In this document: piece by piece, positions 56,582 through 64,000 of the stretch
Layout: each line of letters opens with the position of its first letter
Position numbering within the stretch: the first letter of the stretch is position 1
From: Paraneptunicella aestuarii
GTDB lineage: Bacteria > Pseudomonadota > Gammaproteobacteria > Enterobacterales > Alteromonadaceae
DNA length: 64,000 nucleotides
Assembly: GCF_019900845.1 (NCBI RefSeq)
Contig: NZ_CP074570.1
Coordinates: 3,658,001-3,722,000 of the forward strand
Reading direction: 5' to 3'
Notes under the pieces: model-generated
The model's database searches: none
Told to the model about the DNA's origin: nothing
Seen by the model: only the letters and a program-made list of their open reading frames with translations
Made by a program: the position numbers and the translations under genes

Positions 56582-57772
56582 CTATCGAAACAGCACTTTT
56601 TCTCGTTTAAACCAGACCACACAGAACCATAAACAAGCGCCAGCAATCAACGCCGTTGAAGCAAAGATAGCAAGTAGCGCAGAATAATCCATTGTTCCCT
56701 TCACCAATTCCTTTAAGGCCAGCGCCACATTAGTTAAAGGCACCCATGCCCATCCATCTTGCAGTGTTACTCCCGGCAACATGGCAAAAATGATAGGGAT
56801 AAACACAAAGATCATTAAGAATCCCATGTAGGTTTGAGCTTCTTTATAGCTTTTGGCATAAATCGACAAGCTCAATGTGAGGGACGCAAAAATCGCGACA
56901 ACCGGAATTAACATCAGCAAGATTAAGGTAAAATCGAGCAACCCGATTTGCTCTACCAACTGACCAATAACGGCTACTGCCATGCCCTGCCCTATCAGAA
57001 TGCCCCAGCCCACCATGCTTCCTATTGCCATCACCGCCGATGTCATACCGGCAATGGCAACGGTGAAGAACTTGCCTAACACAATTTCATGGCGAGGAAT
57101 GGGTGCAAGCAACAAGGTTTCCAGCGTTCCCCTCTCTTTTTCCCCAGCACCCAAATCAGCCGCGATATAAACCACGCCCTGCAACAGTAAAACAAAAATA
57201 AAATACGGGATCAGGCCACCGATTTTCTCGCCAATGTCTTCTCGCGTATCGGCAAGGTTGATTTTATTTAGCACTATCGGGTTGAGAATGGCGGTTTGTT
57301 GTTCAGGTTGAATTCCTAACTGTTGGAACACCGACAGACGCTTTTCCTTCGCGTACTTTTGCACTTTCTCATTTAAACGCCCAAACGTGTTGTTCAGGCT
57401 GGCATCGTTCAAGTACAGTTCCAGCTTCGCTTGCCCGCTCTTTAAAACATCACCATCAGCGTTTTTAGGCAGCACCAGCACAAAATCCAGCTCACCATTT
57501 TGAATTCGCAGCTTGAAATCACGTTCATCTAATTCAACTTTGAGATATTGCTTATCTTCGGTTAATTCAGTCACCAACGCCTGATGATACTCAGGGTTAA
57601 CCACGGCATATCGAAGCACTTTAGACTCAACATCCAGCACAGCTTTTTGAGCAAAATAAGCCACGCCGCCGAAAATAAGGGGGAAAATGAACAAAGGTAA
57701 GGCCACCATAAAAAACATAGCACGCTTGTCTCGTAGCAATTCGAGCAGCTCTTTACGCATTACCAGCCACAT
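56582..57772 (-). CDS. ABC transporter permease, NatB-like
   Basis: The 396-residue ABC-2 type permease has TM1 near residues 20-40 (MFFMVALPLFIFPLIFGGVA). A large extracytoplasmic domain runs about 45-160, and five more membrane segments are spread over 165-385. The conserved GAGEKERGTLETLLLAPIPR (about 210-230) is typical of NatB/DUF3526-like exporters. The start at 57772 has an AGG-rich site upstream and lies one base after the ATPase stop. The substrate (sodium in Bacillus NatAB) is not proven here. Confidence 0.85.
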   Translation of the reverse strand: MWLVMRKELLELLRDKRAMFFMVALPLFIFPLIFGGVAYFAQKAVLDVESKVLRYAVVNPEYHQALVTELTEDKQYLKVELDERDFKLRIQNGELDFVLVLPKNADGDVLKSGQAKLELYLNDASLNNTFGRLNEKVQKYAKEKRLSVFQQLGIQPEQQTAILNPIVLNKINLADTREDIGEKIGGLIPYFIFVLLLQGVVYIAADLGAGEKERGTLETLLLAPIPRHEIVLGKFFTVAIAGMTSAVMAIGSMVGWGILIGQGMAVAVIGQLVEQIGLLDFTLILLMLIPVVAIFASLTLSLSIYAKSYKEAQTYMGFLMIFVFIPIIFAMLPGVTLQDGWAWVPLTNVALALKELVKGTMDYSALLAIFASTALIAGACLWFCVVWFKREKVLFR

Positions 57773-57773
57773 A

Positions 57774-58553
57774 TCAACCTGCCTCCTGTAATGTGTGCAT
57801 AAAGGAATGATGCAAGGATTCCTCGGACAAAGCCGCAAATGCCGAAAAACTGCCGTTAAAGGTGTTTTTACCTAACTGGATAACACAAACCTGATCACAC
57901 AAAGCCTGTACTTCGTCCAAATGATGGGTGGAAAAAATCACTGGCGTGCCATTGGCTTTTAATTGCCGTATAAACTCCAGAACCGTTTGCGTTGCCATAA
58001 TGTCCAGCCCGGTTGTGGGTTCGTCCAGGATCACCACATCAGGTTCATGAATAACGGCTCGAGCAATGGCTGTTTTTTGTTTCATTCCCGTGGAATAGGT
58101 GTCGCATCGACGCTCAATAAAGGCTTTCATATCTAACCGCTCGACAACATCATCCAAGCGTTGCTGAATCACCTTATTAGCAAGCCCATGCAAACGCCCA
58201 AAATACTCAATGTTTTCTCGCCCGGTTAATCGCCCATATAAGCCAGTAGAGCCTGACAGAAAACCAATCTTCTTACGCAATTGGTCTGGATGCGCAGTAA
58301 GTTCTTGTCCATCCACAAAAATGCCGCCATTATCTGGCGTTAAAGCTGTAGACAAGATTCGAAGCGCGGTTGTTTTCCCTGCGCCATTTGGCCCGAGCAG
58401 CCCCAACACCTGGCCTCGCTCACACTCAAAACTGACATCCAGCAAGGAATGGAAAAAGCGCCCACGCAAACGAGGATCCTTTAATTCCTGCTCCTGCAAT
58501 TTTTTGGGGTCAGCCAATTCAAACTTTTTCCCGATATGTTGAATACTGATCAA
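57774..58553 (-). CDS. ABC transporter ATP-binding protein, NatA-like
   Basis: The 259-residue ATPase has Walker A GPNGAGKTT, signature YSTGMKQKTAIARA, Walker B VILDEPTTGLDI and switch His FSTHHLDE. An N-terminal insert before Walker A is rich in charged residues (PKKLQEQELKDPRLRG). The start is a TTG at 58553 with AGGAAG about ten bases upstream; an upstream frame to 58580 has no such site. It pairs with the permease that follows. Confidence 0.87.
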   Translation of the reverse strand: MISIQHIGKKFELADPKKLQEQELKDPRLRGRFFHSLLDVSFECERGQVLGLLGPNGAGKTTALRILSTALTPDNGGIFVDGQELTAHPDQLRKKIGFLSGSTGLYGRLTGRENIEYFGRLHGLANKVIQQRLDDVVERLDMKAFIERRCDTYSTGMKQKTAIARAVIHEPDVVILDEPTTGLDIMATQTVLEFIRQLKANGTPVIFSTHHLDEVQALCDQVCVIQLGKNTFNGSFSAFAALSEESLHHSFMHTLQEAG

Positions 58554-58732
58554 ATGAACTCTTCCTGTGCCGATTATCAATTAACCAAAACAACCTAACA
58601 GCTTTGATTAAACGCAAAAAATGACTATCTAAACAGATAACTCTACGATGCAAAAGCGGTCATCTGCGAGAAAATATGTAAAAATACGCTCAGGTTTACA
58701 AATACAACGGCGCAATATAGGTACACTAAATA

Positions 58733-59431
58733 ATGCACCCCATTTCCAATCCATTTCAGGCTTGCAAACAAATCATACTCAAACCCAATTCGGTTTTTGC
58801 CACCCTGCGAGAAAAGCAAAACTGGTCATGGATACCCTTTTTCCTGATCGTTGCCGCTAATATGCTACCGGGATTATTGTATTTTCAAACCATTGATTTC
58901 GATTGGTATATGGAATTGCTAACCAGTTCACAGTATGGACAAGTCAGCCCGGCAGAACAGGAAACTTTCAAGAACAGCATGTCACGCGAACAAATGCGTT
59001 ACCTAACCATGCTCGGCTCGACAGCAGGCTTGGCAATCGCTAACGCCATATTCGCTGTGTACATCAACCTGTTCACCAAAAGCGACGAAGAAAACACGCG
59101 CAACTTTTCAGACTGGTACGGATTCGGATGGTGGGTGTCACTGCCAAGTGTAATAGCCGGGTTTATCGCCACAGTCATTATTCTGCTGTTTGGTAGCGAA
59201 CAAATGCTACCCACCATTATTAACCCAACGTCGTTGGCATTCCTGTTTAATATGCCATTAGACTCACCACTTCTGATGTTTGGACAAGTGGTGCGCCTGG
59301 AAAACTTCTGGACTATGTATTTGATTGCCGTTGGCTTAAGCCAGTGGACCAACCTGCCATCCCGTAAAACGTACCTGATAGCGGTTGTCCCCTATTTTAT
59401 TATCTGGTTCGCTTTACTGCTCGCAGCGTGA
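58733..59431 (+). CDS. Yip1-domain inner-membrane protein
   Basis: The 232-residue protein has a soluble N-terminus typical of bacterial Yip1 proteins (NPFQACKQIILKPNSVFATL, then REKQNW). Four or five membrane segments follow (about 32-52, 90-110, 128-155, 195-230). The central motif SDWYGFGWWVSLPSVIAGFI is characteristic. Bacterial Yip1 proteins have no settled function. It is divergent from the NatAB-like operon and followed by a REP-like palindrome. Confidence 0.8.
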   Translation: MHPISNPFQACKQIILKPNSVFATLREKQNWSWIPFFLIVAANMLPGLLYFQTIDFDWYMELLTSSQYGQVSPAEQETFKNSMSREQMRYLTMLGSTAGLAIANAIFAVYINLFTKSDEENTRNFSDWYGFGWWVSLPSVIAGFIATVIILLFGSEQMLPTIINPTSLAFLFNMPLDSPLLMFGQVVRLENFWTMYLIAVGLSQWTNLPSRKTYLIAVVPYFIIWFALLLAA

Positions 59432-59439
59432 TTGAGAAT

Positions 59440-59471
59440 ACTGGATGCCGCATCGCGGTGCGGCATGACAA
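59440..59471. repeat. REP-like palindrome, copy 3
   Basis: The stem TGCCGCA (59446-59452) / TGCGGCA (59459-59465) is set in the same frame CTGGAT...ATGACAAA as copies 1 and 2. Both stem arms differ from copy 1 by compensating bases, which indicates selection for pairing. Confidence 0.75.
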
Positions 59472-59558
59472 AAAAGCGACAACACTGGCATCATTCTAAA
59501 CTCGTTTAAGAATCTAACGTTTAATACACCACTCACTCTGTAAAGAGGTGCTGAAATA

Positions 59559-60188
59559 ATGACAAATATACCTCAAGAAAAATTGCAATCAGATGTTGCC
59601 GTACAATCCAATGCAGGCATATATACAGCTCGCAGAGCAGCTGAACATCTTCTTCATGAAATAAATAGCAACCATGAATTCCTGATTCCCTCATTTTTAT
59701 CTTCAATAGCAGCAGGAATAGAGGGGGAAATAAATACTGCCTATATAAATCATTTTCATAAAAAATTTGGGAAACAATATACCAAACATATAAAACCTTA
59801 CCTTTTCATGAAGATATACGATAGGCTTTCGCAGCTTCCAATTGTCCTCTCTGGATTTAAATATATGCTTAACGATCAGGATGAACGAATTAAAGCTATT
59901 TTTGAATTATTTGAGTTAAGAAATAGAGTTCTACACATTAAACATCTTCATCACTATGCTGATATTTATCAGGATGAAAATGGCAATATCCTTAATATAA
60001 ATTATCACACCCCCAATCACCCAGACCCATACAGGGAACACTTCGCTAACTTTCCCAAAATAGAAGAATTAAATAGTTATTTAGAACTTTTTTACAAAGT
60101 AATCAGAAAGTTTAATAACCTATCCGACACCATAAATAGAAGAAACTTTAATCCTGAAGGTTGGTTCATTCGTATATCAAAAACCTAA
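59559..60188 (+). CDS. HEPN-like protein, unknown role
   Basis: This 209-residue soluble helical protein has markedly lower G+C than its neighbours. The sequence AIFELFELRNRVLHIKHLHH contains the R-N-x-x-x-H pattern of HEPN ribonuclease domains, placed in a helix after a basic stretch as in that superfamily. No antitoxin-like gene is adjacent. HEPN proteins often act as RNases in toxin or antiphage systems, but some are inactive. The assignment rests on one motif and fold-like helicity. It may be horizontally acquired. Confidence 0.5.
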   Translation: MTNIPQEKLQSDVAVQSNAGIYTARRAAEHLLHEINSNHEFLIPSFLSSIAAGIEGEINTAYINHFHKKFGKQYTKHIKPYLFMKIYDRLSQLPIVLSGFKYMLNDQDERIKAIFELFELRNRVLHIKHLHHYADIYQDENGNILNINYHTPNHPDPYREHFANFPKIEELNSYLELFYKVIRKFNNLSDTINRRNFNPEGWFIRISKT

Positions 60189-60237
60189 CAATCTGTTTGG
60201 AACTGACTCTCAAAAGCAAAAGGACAACACGATTCGT

Positions 60238-61056
60238 TCATAGCTTCACCCGCTTAGGTCGAAAATACTGTGTATTCAGATAAAATTCCTCTGATTCATT
60301 GTCCTTCCACCAGCCAGGAATGCCTAACAATGGCAAGGGGGATAATTCGCCTTTTTTGGTAAAGCTATGAGGTTGATTAGCGAGCTCAAGCAAGCGAGTG
60401 TCCAATTGCTGATATTGCTCAGCTAGAGATAATTGCCAAAAGTCTTTTCCAACCTGCACTCCCAACCATTTTCCGGTCAAGCCGACATGAGGTTTCATCA
60501 GCATTTCGTAATTGGCATGGCCGAAGACATAAGGGCGTACACATTGAGACCCTCTTAACCAGTCACTTCTACGTTGAACAAAGGCTGCTTGCCATTGGTG
60601 TTCTCGCAATAAGTTCGCCATCTCAGGATCGTCGTAAGCCAGCACCACACCGCATTCATCAAAGTGGGTGACTCTATCGCGTCGTGGTGTTCGGGGAGTT
60701 AAACCATGCTGTTCAATTTCAGCCATATGAATGTGGTTCAACGCCCGTTTGGTGTCAGGGAACAAGCCCCAGATGCAGGCATTAAAGAAGTCGTGCCAAT
60801 TACTACTACGTGTAGGTACTTGCTGGTCTTGAAAGATAATTTGTTCGTAATAGCGATCGTCTTCAATCTGTTCGATGAACGTCATACCTTTACTCGCAGT
60901 ATGCAAAACGTCGCTAATTTGCTCGGAAGTCAACCAATCCGATAGTTCTGAAAAATTTGCTAACAAAGACAAATCAGAAAAAGGTGTACTGGAAAAATGA
61001 CTCGCCTGCCAAGTTTCAGTACGGGGAAATGCGCGGTAATTATGTGGTTTACTCAT
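60238..61056 (-). CDS. DUF3025 domain protein
   Basis: The 272-residue soluble protein has the DUF3025 landmarks: WHDFFNACIWGLFPDTKRALN (about residues 100-120), RRDRVTHFDECGVVL, and a late FRPKRVKL end. The start at 61056 is preferred over 61113, since the upstream residues do not match the family. Function is unknown for this family, which is found widely in gamma- and betaproteobacteria. Confidence 0.78.
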   Translation of the reverse strand: MSKPHNYRAFPRTETWQASHFSSTPFSDLSLLANFSELSDWLTSEQISDVLHTASKGMTFIEQIEDDRYYEQIIFQDQQVPTRSSNWHDFFNACIWGLFPDTKRALNHIHMAEIEQHGLTPRTPRRDRVTHFDECGVVLAYDDPEMANLLREHQWQAAFVQRRSDWLRGSQCVRPYVFGHANYEMLMKPHVGLTGKWLGVQVGKDFWQLSLAEQYQQLDTRLLELANQPHSFTKKGELSPLPLLGIPGWWKDNESEEFYLNTQYFRPKRVKL

Positions 61057-61214
61057 TAAATACTTGTCAGTCGAAGAACAGGTTAAATGCCAATACTTGC
61101 ACGCAAAGCACATACAAGAGTGGTCAATGATTCGGCTATAGCATAGTTTTTTATGTTTCGGCGGTGTACTCTATTGCGGAATTTTTACAAAGTAAAATGT
61201 ACGATGGAATTTCC

Positions 61215-62837
61215 ATGAATAACAACATCAAACGCACATTAACAACGACCATTCTAGCTGCTGCATTTACCGTGCAAGCAGGTGAAAACAACTTTGATCA
61301 GGCTTATAACAGCGTCAGCGAAGCGGATTTACGTAGCCACGTAAAAACCTTGGCATCTGACGAGTTTGAAGGTCGCCAGCCCACCACTATCGGTGAAGAG
61401 AAAACCCTGGATTATCTTACCAGGCAGTTTACTGCACTAGGTTATCAACCCGGCAACAATGGCAGTTTTTTGCAACCTGTTGAGCTGGTTCGTATTGAAG
61501 CGGATCCAAATGTCACATTACAAATTGGTGATGACAGTTTCGAATACAAACAAAATATGGTGATTGGCACTTCCCGTGAGCAAGAATCCGTATCGTTAAA
61601 AGATTCTGAACTGGTCTTCGTAGGTTACGGTGTTAATGCCCCAGAATACGGCTGGAACGACTACGCAGGTGTTGACGTAAAAGGCAAAACGGCAGTGATT
61701 CTGGTGAACGATCCCGGATTTGCCAACCCGGACAGCGGTAAGTTTCAAGGTAAAACCATGACTTACTACGGTCGCTGGACATACAAGTATGAAGAAGCCA
61801 GCCGCCAAGGTGCCGCAGGCGCTCTGATCATCCACGAAACCGCTCCCGCTTCTTACGGCTGGTCGGTTGTTGCCAATAGCTGGAGTGGCCCTCAGTACCA
61901 TTTGGTAACGGCAAACGGCAATAAAGACAGAGTCGCTGTTGAAGGCTGGCTTTCTGTTGAAGCCGCTCAAACTGTATTCCAAAAAGCCGGGCTTGATTTT
62001 GAAAAGCTGAAAGAACAGGCGAAAAATGGCCCAACAGCCAAAGCCATGAGCGTGAAAGCGTCGGTAACCGTTAAAAGCAGCTTAAAACGCTCCAAGAGCA
62101 ATAACTTTATTGCCACTTTACCCGGCAGCAAAGCACCAGACGAACACATTATCTACACCGGACACTGGGATCACTTGGGCAAAGACCCATCGAAGAAAGG
62201 CGACAATATCTATAACGGCGCTCACGACAACGCAACGGGCACTGCCAGCCTGATCAGCATGGCAAAAGCGTTTGCCTCGTTGAAGCAACGCCCAGCTCGT
62301 TCGGTTAGCTTCCTGATTGTCACCGCTGAAGAACAAGGTTTGTTAGGCTCCAAATACTATGCCGAACACCCGGTTTATCCGCTAAACAAAACAGTGGCTA
62401 ACCTGAATTTGGACGCGATGAATATTCTGGGTCGAACCAAAGATGTCGCTGTAGTCGGTTTCGGAAAATCTGAATTGGAAACCTACTTGACCAAAGCTGC
62501 GAAACGCCAAGGCCGAATCATCACTCAGGAAGATCGCCCGGAAGCAGGTTACTACTACCGTTCGGATCACTTTAGCTTCGCCAAAAAAGGCGTGCCAGCG
62601 CTGTATGCAGAAGGTGGTGCAGAATCTGCTGATGAAGAAAGTGCCAAGTACCGTAAGAAGATGAAAGTCATCTTAAACGGCTGCTATCATCAGGTGTGCG
62701 ATGAATACCGCGATAGCTGGGACTTTGGCGGCATCATTGAAGATACACAAATGTTTTTTGAAGTGGGATACGATTTGGCAAATTCTGACGATTGGCCAAA
62801 ATGGAACAAAACCAGCGAATTCCAACGTCCAGAATAG
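61215..62837 (+). CDS. Secreted M28 family metallopeptidase
   Basis: The 540-residue exported zinc peptidase has a signal peptide (1-22, near VQA-GEN). A PA-like insert follows (about 115-290, including YKYEEASRQGAAGALIIHE). The zinc site is built from GHWDHLG (His, Asp), NGAHDNATG (bridging Asp), TAEEQGLLGSKYY (catalytic Glu and metal Glu), LNLDAMN and YRSDHFSFAKKGVPAL (His). These are the standard M28 ligands of aminopeptidases. An upstream in-frame ATG at 61197 is possible. It seems monocistronic with its own terminator. Confidence 0.9.
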   Translation: MNNNIKRTLTTTILAAAFTVQAGENNFDQAYNSVSEADLRSHVKTLASDEFEGRQPTTIGEEKTLDYLTRQFTALGYQPGNNGSFLQPVELVRIEADPNVTLQIGDDSFEYKQNMVIGTSREQESVSLKDSELVFVGYGVNAPEYGWNDYAGVDVKGKTAVILVNDPGFANPDSGKFQGKTMTYYGRWTYKYEEASRQGAAGALIIHETAPASYGWSVVANSWSGPQYHLVTANGNKDRVAVEGWLSVEAAQTVFQKAGLDFEKLKEQAKNGPTAKAMSVKASVTVKSSLKRSKSNNFIATLPGSKAPDEHIIYTGHWDHLGKDPSKKGDNIYNGAHDNATGTASLISMAKAFASLKQRPARSVSFLIVTAEEQGLLGSKYYAEHPVYPLNKTVANLNLDAMNILGRTKDVAVVGFGKSELETYLTKAAKRQGRIITQEDRPEAGYYYRSDHFSFAKKGVPALYAEGGAESADEESAKYRKKMKVILNGCYHQVCDEYRDSWDFGGIIEDTQMFFEVGYDLANSDDWPKWNKTSEFQRPE

Positions 62838-62892
62838 TTTCACATTCCATTTCGGGTTGTCATAGCGACCAGAAAGTATAGGTTTTTACCCA

Positions 62893-62919
62893 AAGGCTTC
62901 CACCTCGGAAGCCTTTTTT
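62893..62919 (+). terminator. Intrinsic terminator after the M28 peptidase gene
   Basis: The stem AGGCTTCC/GGAAGCCT with a 5-base loop is followed by TTTTTT. It lies 56 bases past the stop. Confidence 0.88.
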
Positions 62920-63348
62920 CATGTTTAGTGCGATTATCTGCGTTTTTTTGCAAATTCCCCCTTGCAATTTCCTGCATTACTGGCAGAGTCGTAAGCATTA
63001 CTATCTTGTGTCGGTTGACCCAAAGAAGCTCAGTCAAAATGATTAATTTGAATAATCTCAATATTAACAATCTCAATGACAATTTGTTGTCATTGCGAAA
63101 TTGGCTGATTTAATCGGTAAGGAAGGTGACAGAAACGTAACAATAAACATCACACCGTTTGTCTGACATTAAAATACCAATCTGAACCTTCCCTACACAA
63201 AAATTCAAGTGTCTACCTTTTGCATAGTTATTCATATCGCTCTGATCCGATCACTGTTATGCAATTTTTGATTCGCTTGTAGTAATTAGTCGAACTTACG
63301 ATAGTTGACTACCATCCATTAACACAAACTGTAGAGAGACAGTCATAT
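62920..63348. other. asnB leader region
   Basis: About 430 bases before asnB. It holds an Asn-rich short ORF (63039-63113). A hairpin GGAAGGT-CAGA/TCTG-ACCTTCC (63121-63133 with 63181-63192) follows. Next is a weak hairpin TTGCATA/TATGCAA (63220-63226 with 63258-63264) ending in TTTTTG. The order leader, hairpin, terminator-like hairpin, gene is that of an attenuator, though the last stem is AT-rich. Confidence 0.5.
63039..63113 (+). CDS. Asn-rich leader peptide upstream of asnB
   Basis: The 24-codon frame MINLNNLNINNLNDNLL then SLRNWLI has nine Asn codons. It begins at an ATG with a weak GAAG site and ends at a TAA 235 bases before the asnB start. A run of codons for the end product of the downstream gene is the hallmark of ribosome-mediated attenuation leaders (compare his, trp and ilv leaders). 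When Asn-tRNA is scarce, a stalled ribosome would alter the fold of the hairpins at 63121-63264. The regulation is inferred. Confidence 0.6.
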   Translation: MINLNNLNINNLNDNLLSLRNWLI

Positions 63349-64000
63349 ATGTGCGGTATATTCGGTATTTTGGACATCAAAACTGATGTTTCCGAGTTAA
63401 GGACCAAAGCCCTTGAGCTTTCTAAATTATTGCGCCACCGCGGCCCGGATTGGTCCGGGATTTGGAATAACGACAACGCGATCCTCTGCCATGAGCGCTT
63501 GGCAATCGTTGACGTTGATAATGGTGCCCAGCCTTTAACTAGCCGAAATAATAATCACATTCTTGCCGTCAATGGTGAAATCTATAATCACAAAGATTTG
63601 GAAGCTGCATTAGCAACGCCTTACGATTTTAAAACCAAATCTGATTGCGAAGTGATCCTGCCGCTATTTGCAGAAAAAGGACCAGCGTTTATTGACGAGC
63701 TCAAAGGCATGTTTGCTTTTGTTCTTTATGATCAGGAAAAAGATGAATACCTGATTGCTCGCGATCACATGGGCATTATTCCTCTTTACACAGGTTTCGA
63801 TGAACATGGTAACTTCTATGTCGCTTCAGAAATGAAAGCTCTGGTTCCCATTTGTAAAACCGTTCAGGAATTCCCTCCTGGTCATTATTTGTGGAGCCGT
63901 CACGGTAAACTGACCCAGTATTATCAGCGTGATTGGATGCAATACGAGAACGTTGCCAACAACGAGTCCAATCTGGATGAATTGAAAGCCGCTTTTGAGA
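63349..64000 (+). CDS. asnB: Asparagine synthetase B, 5' part
   Basis: The first 217 codons are in view and the gene runs off the right edge. The N-terminal Cys follows Met (MCGIFGILD), giving the Ntn glutaminase nucleophile. LRHRGPDWSG, LCHERLAIVD, LAVNGEIYNHK and the GMFAFVLYD block are the glutamine-binding domain. The ARDHMGIIPLYTG stretch matches AsnB. The enzyme makes Asn from Asp, Gln and ATP; the ATP-pyrophosphatase half lies outside. AGAGAG lies upstream of the ATG at 63349. The region upstream contains an Asn-rich leader ORF. Confidence 0.93.
   Translation, partial: MCGIFGILDIKTDVSELRTKALELSKLLRHRGPDWSGIWNNDNAILCHERLAIVDVDNGAQPLTSRNNNHILAVNGEIYNHKDLEAALATPYDFKTKSDCEVILPLFAEKGPAFIDELKGMFAFVLYDQEKDEYLIARDHMGIIPLYTGFDEHGNFYVASEMKALVPICKTVQEFPPGHYLWSRHGKLTQYYQRDWMQYENVANNESNLDELKAAFE

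Noticed and set aside
62928..63038. In-frame upstream extension of the Asn-rich leader ORF
   Set aside because: The upstream residues show no pattern. The Asn-rich block starts at its own ATG and makes more sense as a leader peptide.
63256..63262. Second GTTATGC, like the cassette core at 40149
   Set aside because: It has no paired GCATAAC box or foldback and lies in the asnB leader; a 7-mer is expected by chance.

Overview
The window looks like the chromosome of a marine gammaproteobacterium of the Alteromonadales type. It carries hrpB, rlmJ, trmO, metG, dcd, a gloB-mltD block with a yafS-like methyltransferase, an SO_0444-type metal exporter, a Gld-like ABC operon, glgC and asnB. Base composition is moderate and gene density is high. 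No genus can be fixed from the sequence alone.

Layout. 1-1.9 kb: Gld-like ABC transporter operon on the minus strand, running off the left edge. 2-4.1 kb: trmO, a secreted C1q-like protein, REP-type hairpins. 4.1-9.3 kb: TonB-dependent receptor and hrpB. 9.6-12.3 kb: a Maf/MptE-type glycosyltransferase translationally coupled to a secreted Ser/Cys-repeat protein. 12.3-19.1 kb: rlmJ, a 2OG-Fe(II) oxygenase, small envelope proteins, a chemoreceptor and a hybrid kinase. 19.4-23.3 kb: glgC, metal permease, phhB and a dispersed repeat. 23.8-29.2 kb: one operon of porin, phosphate-binding-like protein, hybrid kinase and HD-GYP regulator. 29.3-39.1 kb: envelope proteins, a COG0523 GTPase behind a Zur-like box, a lipoprotein amidohydrolase, a membrane AraC-type regulator, a YbiT-like ABC-F protein and an S8 protease.

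39.3-48.5 kb is the accessory part, in two arms around a tRNA-Pro(GGG) gene. The left arm holds a solitary hicA-like ORF, a TIR-domain gene that is probably an integron-type cassette and is cut by an IS3-family element, an attC-like site, a truncated ORF, a frameshifted ParB-like gene and a tyrosine integrase next to the tRNA 3' end. The right arm holds two tandem secreted-peptide genes behind identical 165-bp upstream regions, a membrane protein, and a run of four small paralogous HTH proteins behind a divergent operator region.

48.6-64 kb returns to core genes: dcd, metG, a soluble chemoreceptor with a degenerate CZB-like tail, yafS-like/gloB/mltD, a GH108-type lysozyme, a NatAB-like transporter, a Yip1 protein, a HEPN-like protein, a DUF3025 protein, an M28 peptidase, and the 5' part of asnB. 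Upstream of asnB lies a 24-codon ORF with nine Asn codons, which looks like an attenuation leader peptide.

The strongest candidates for new biology are the IS-split TIR cassette, the glycosyltransferase/Ser-repeat pair, the duplicated secreted peptides with the mini-HTH cluster, and the asnB leader.
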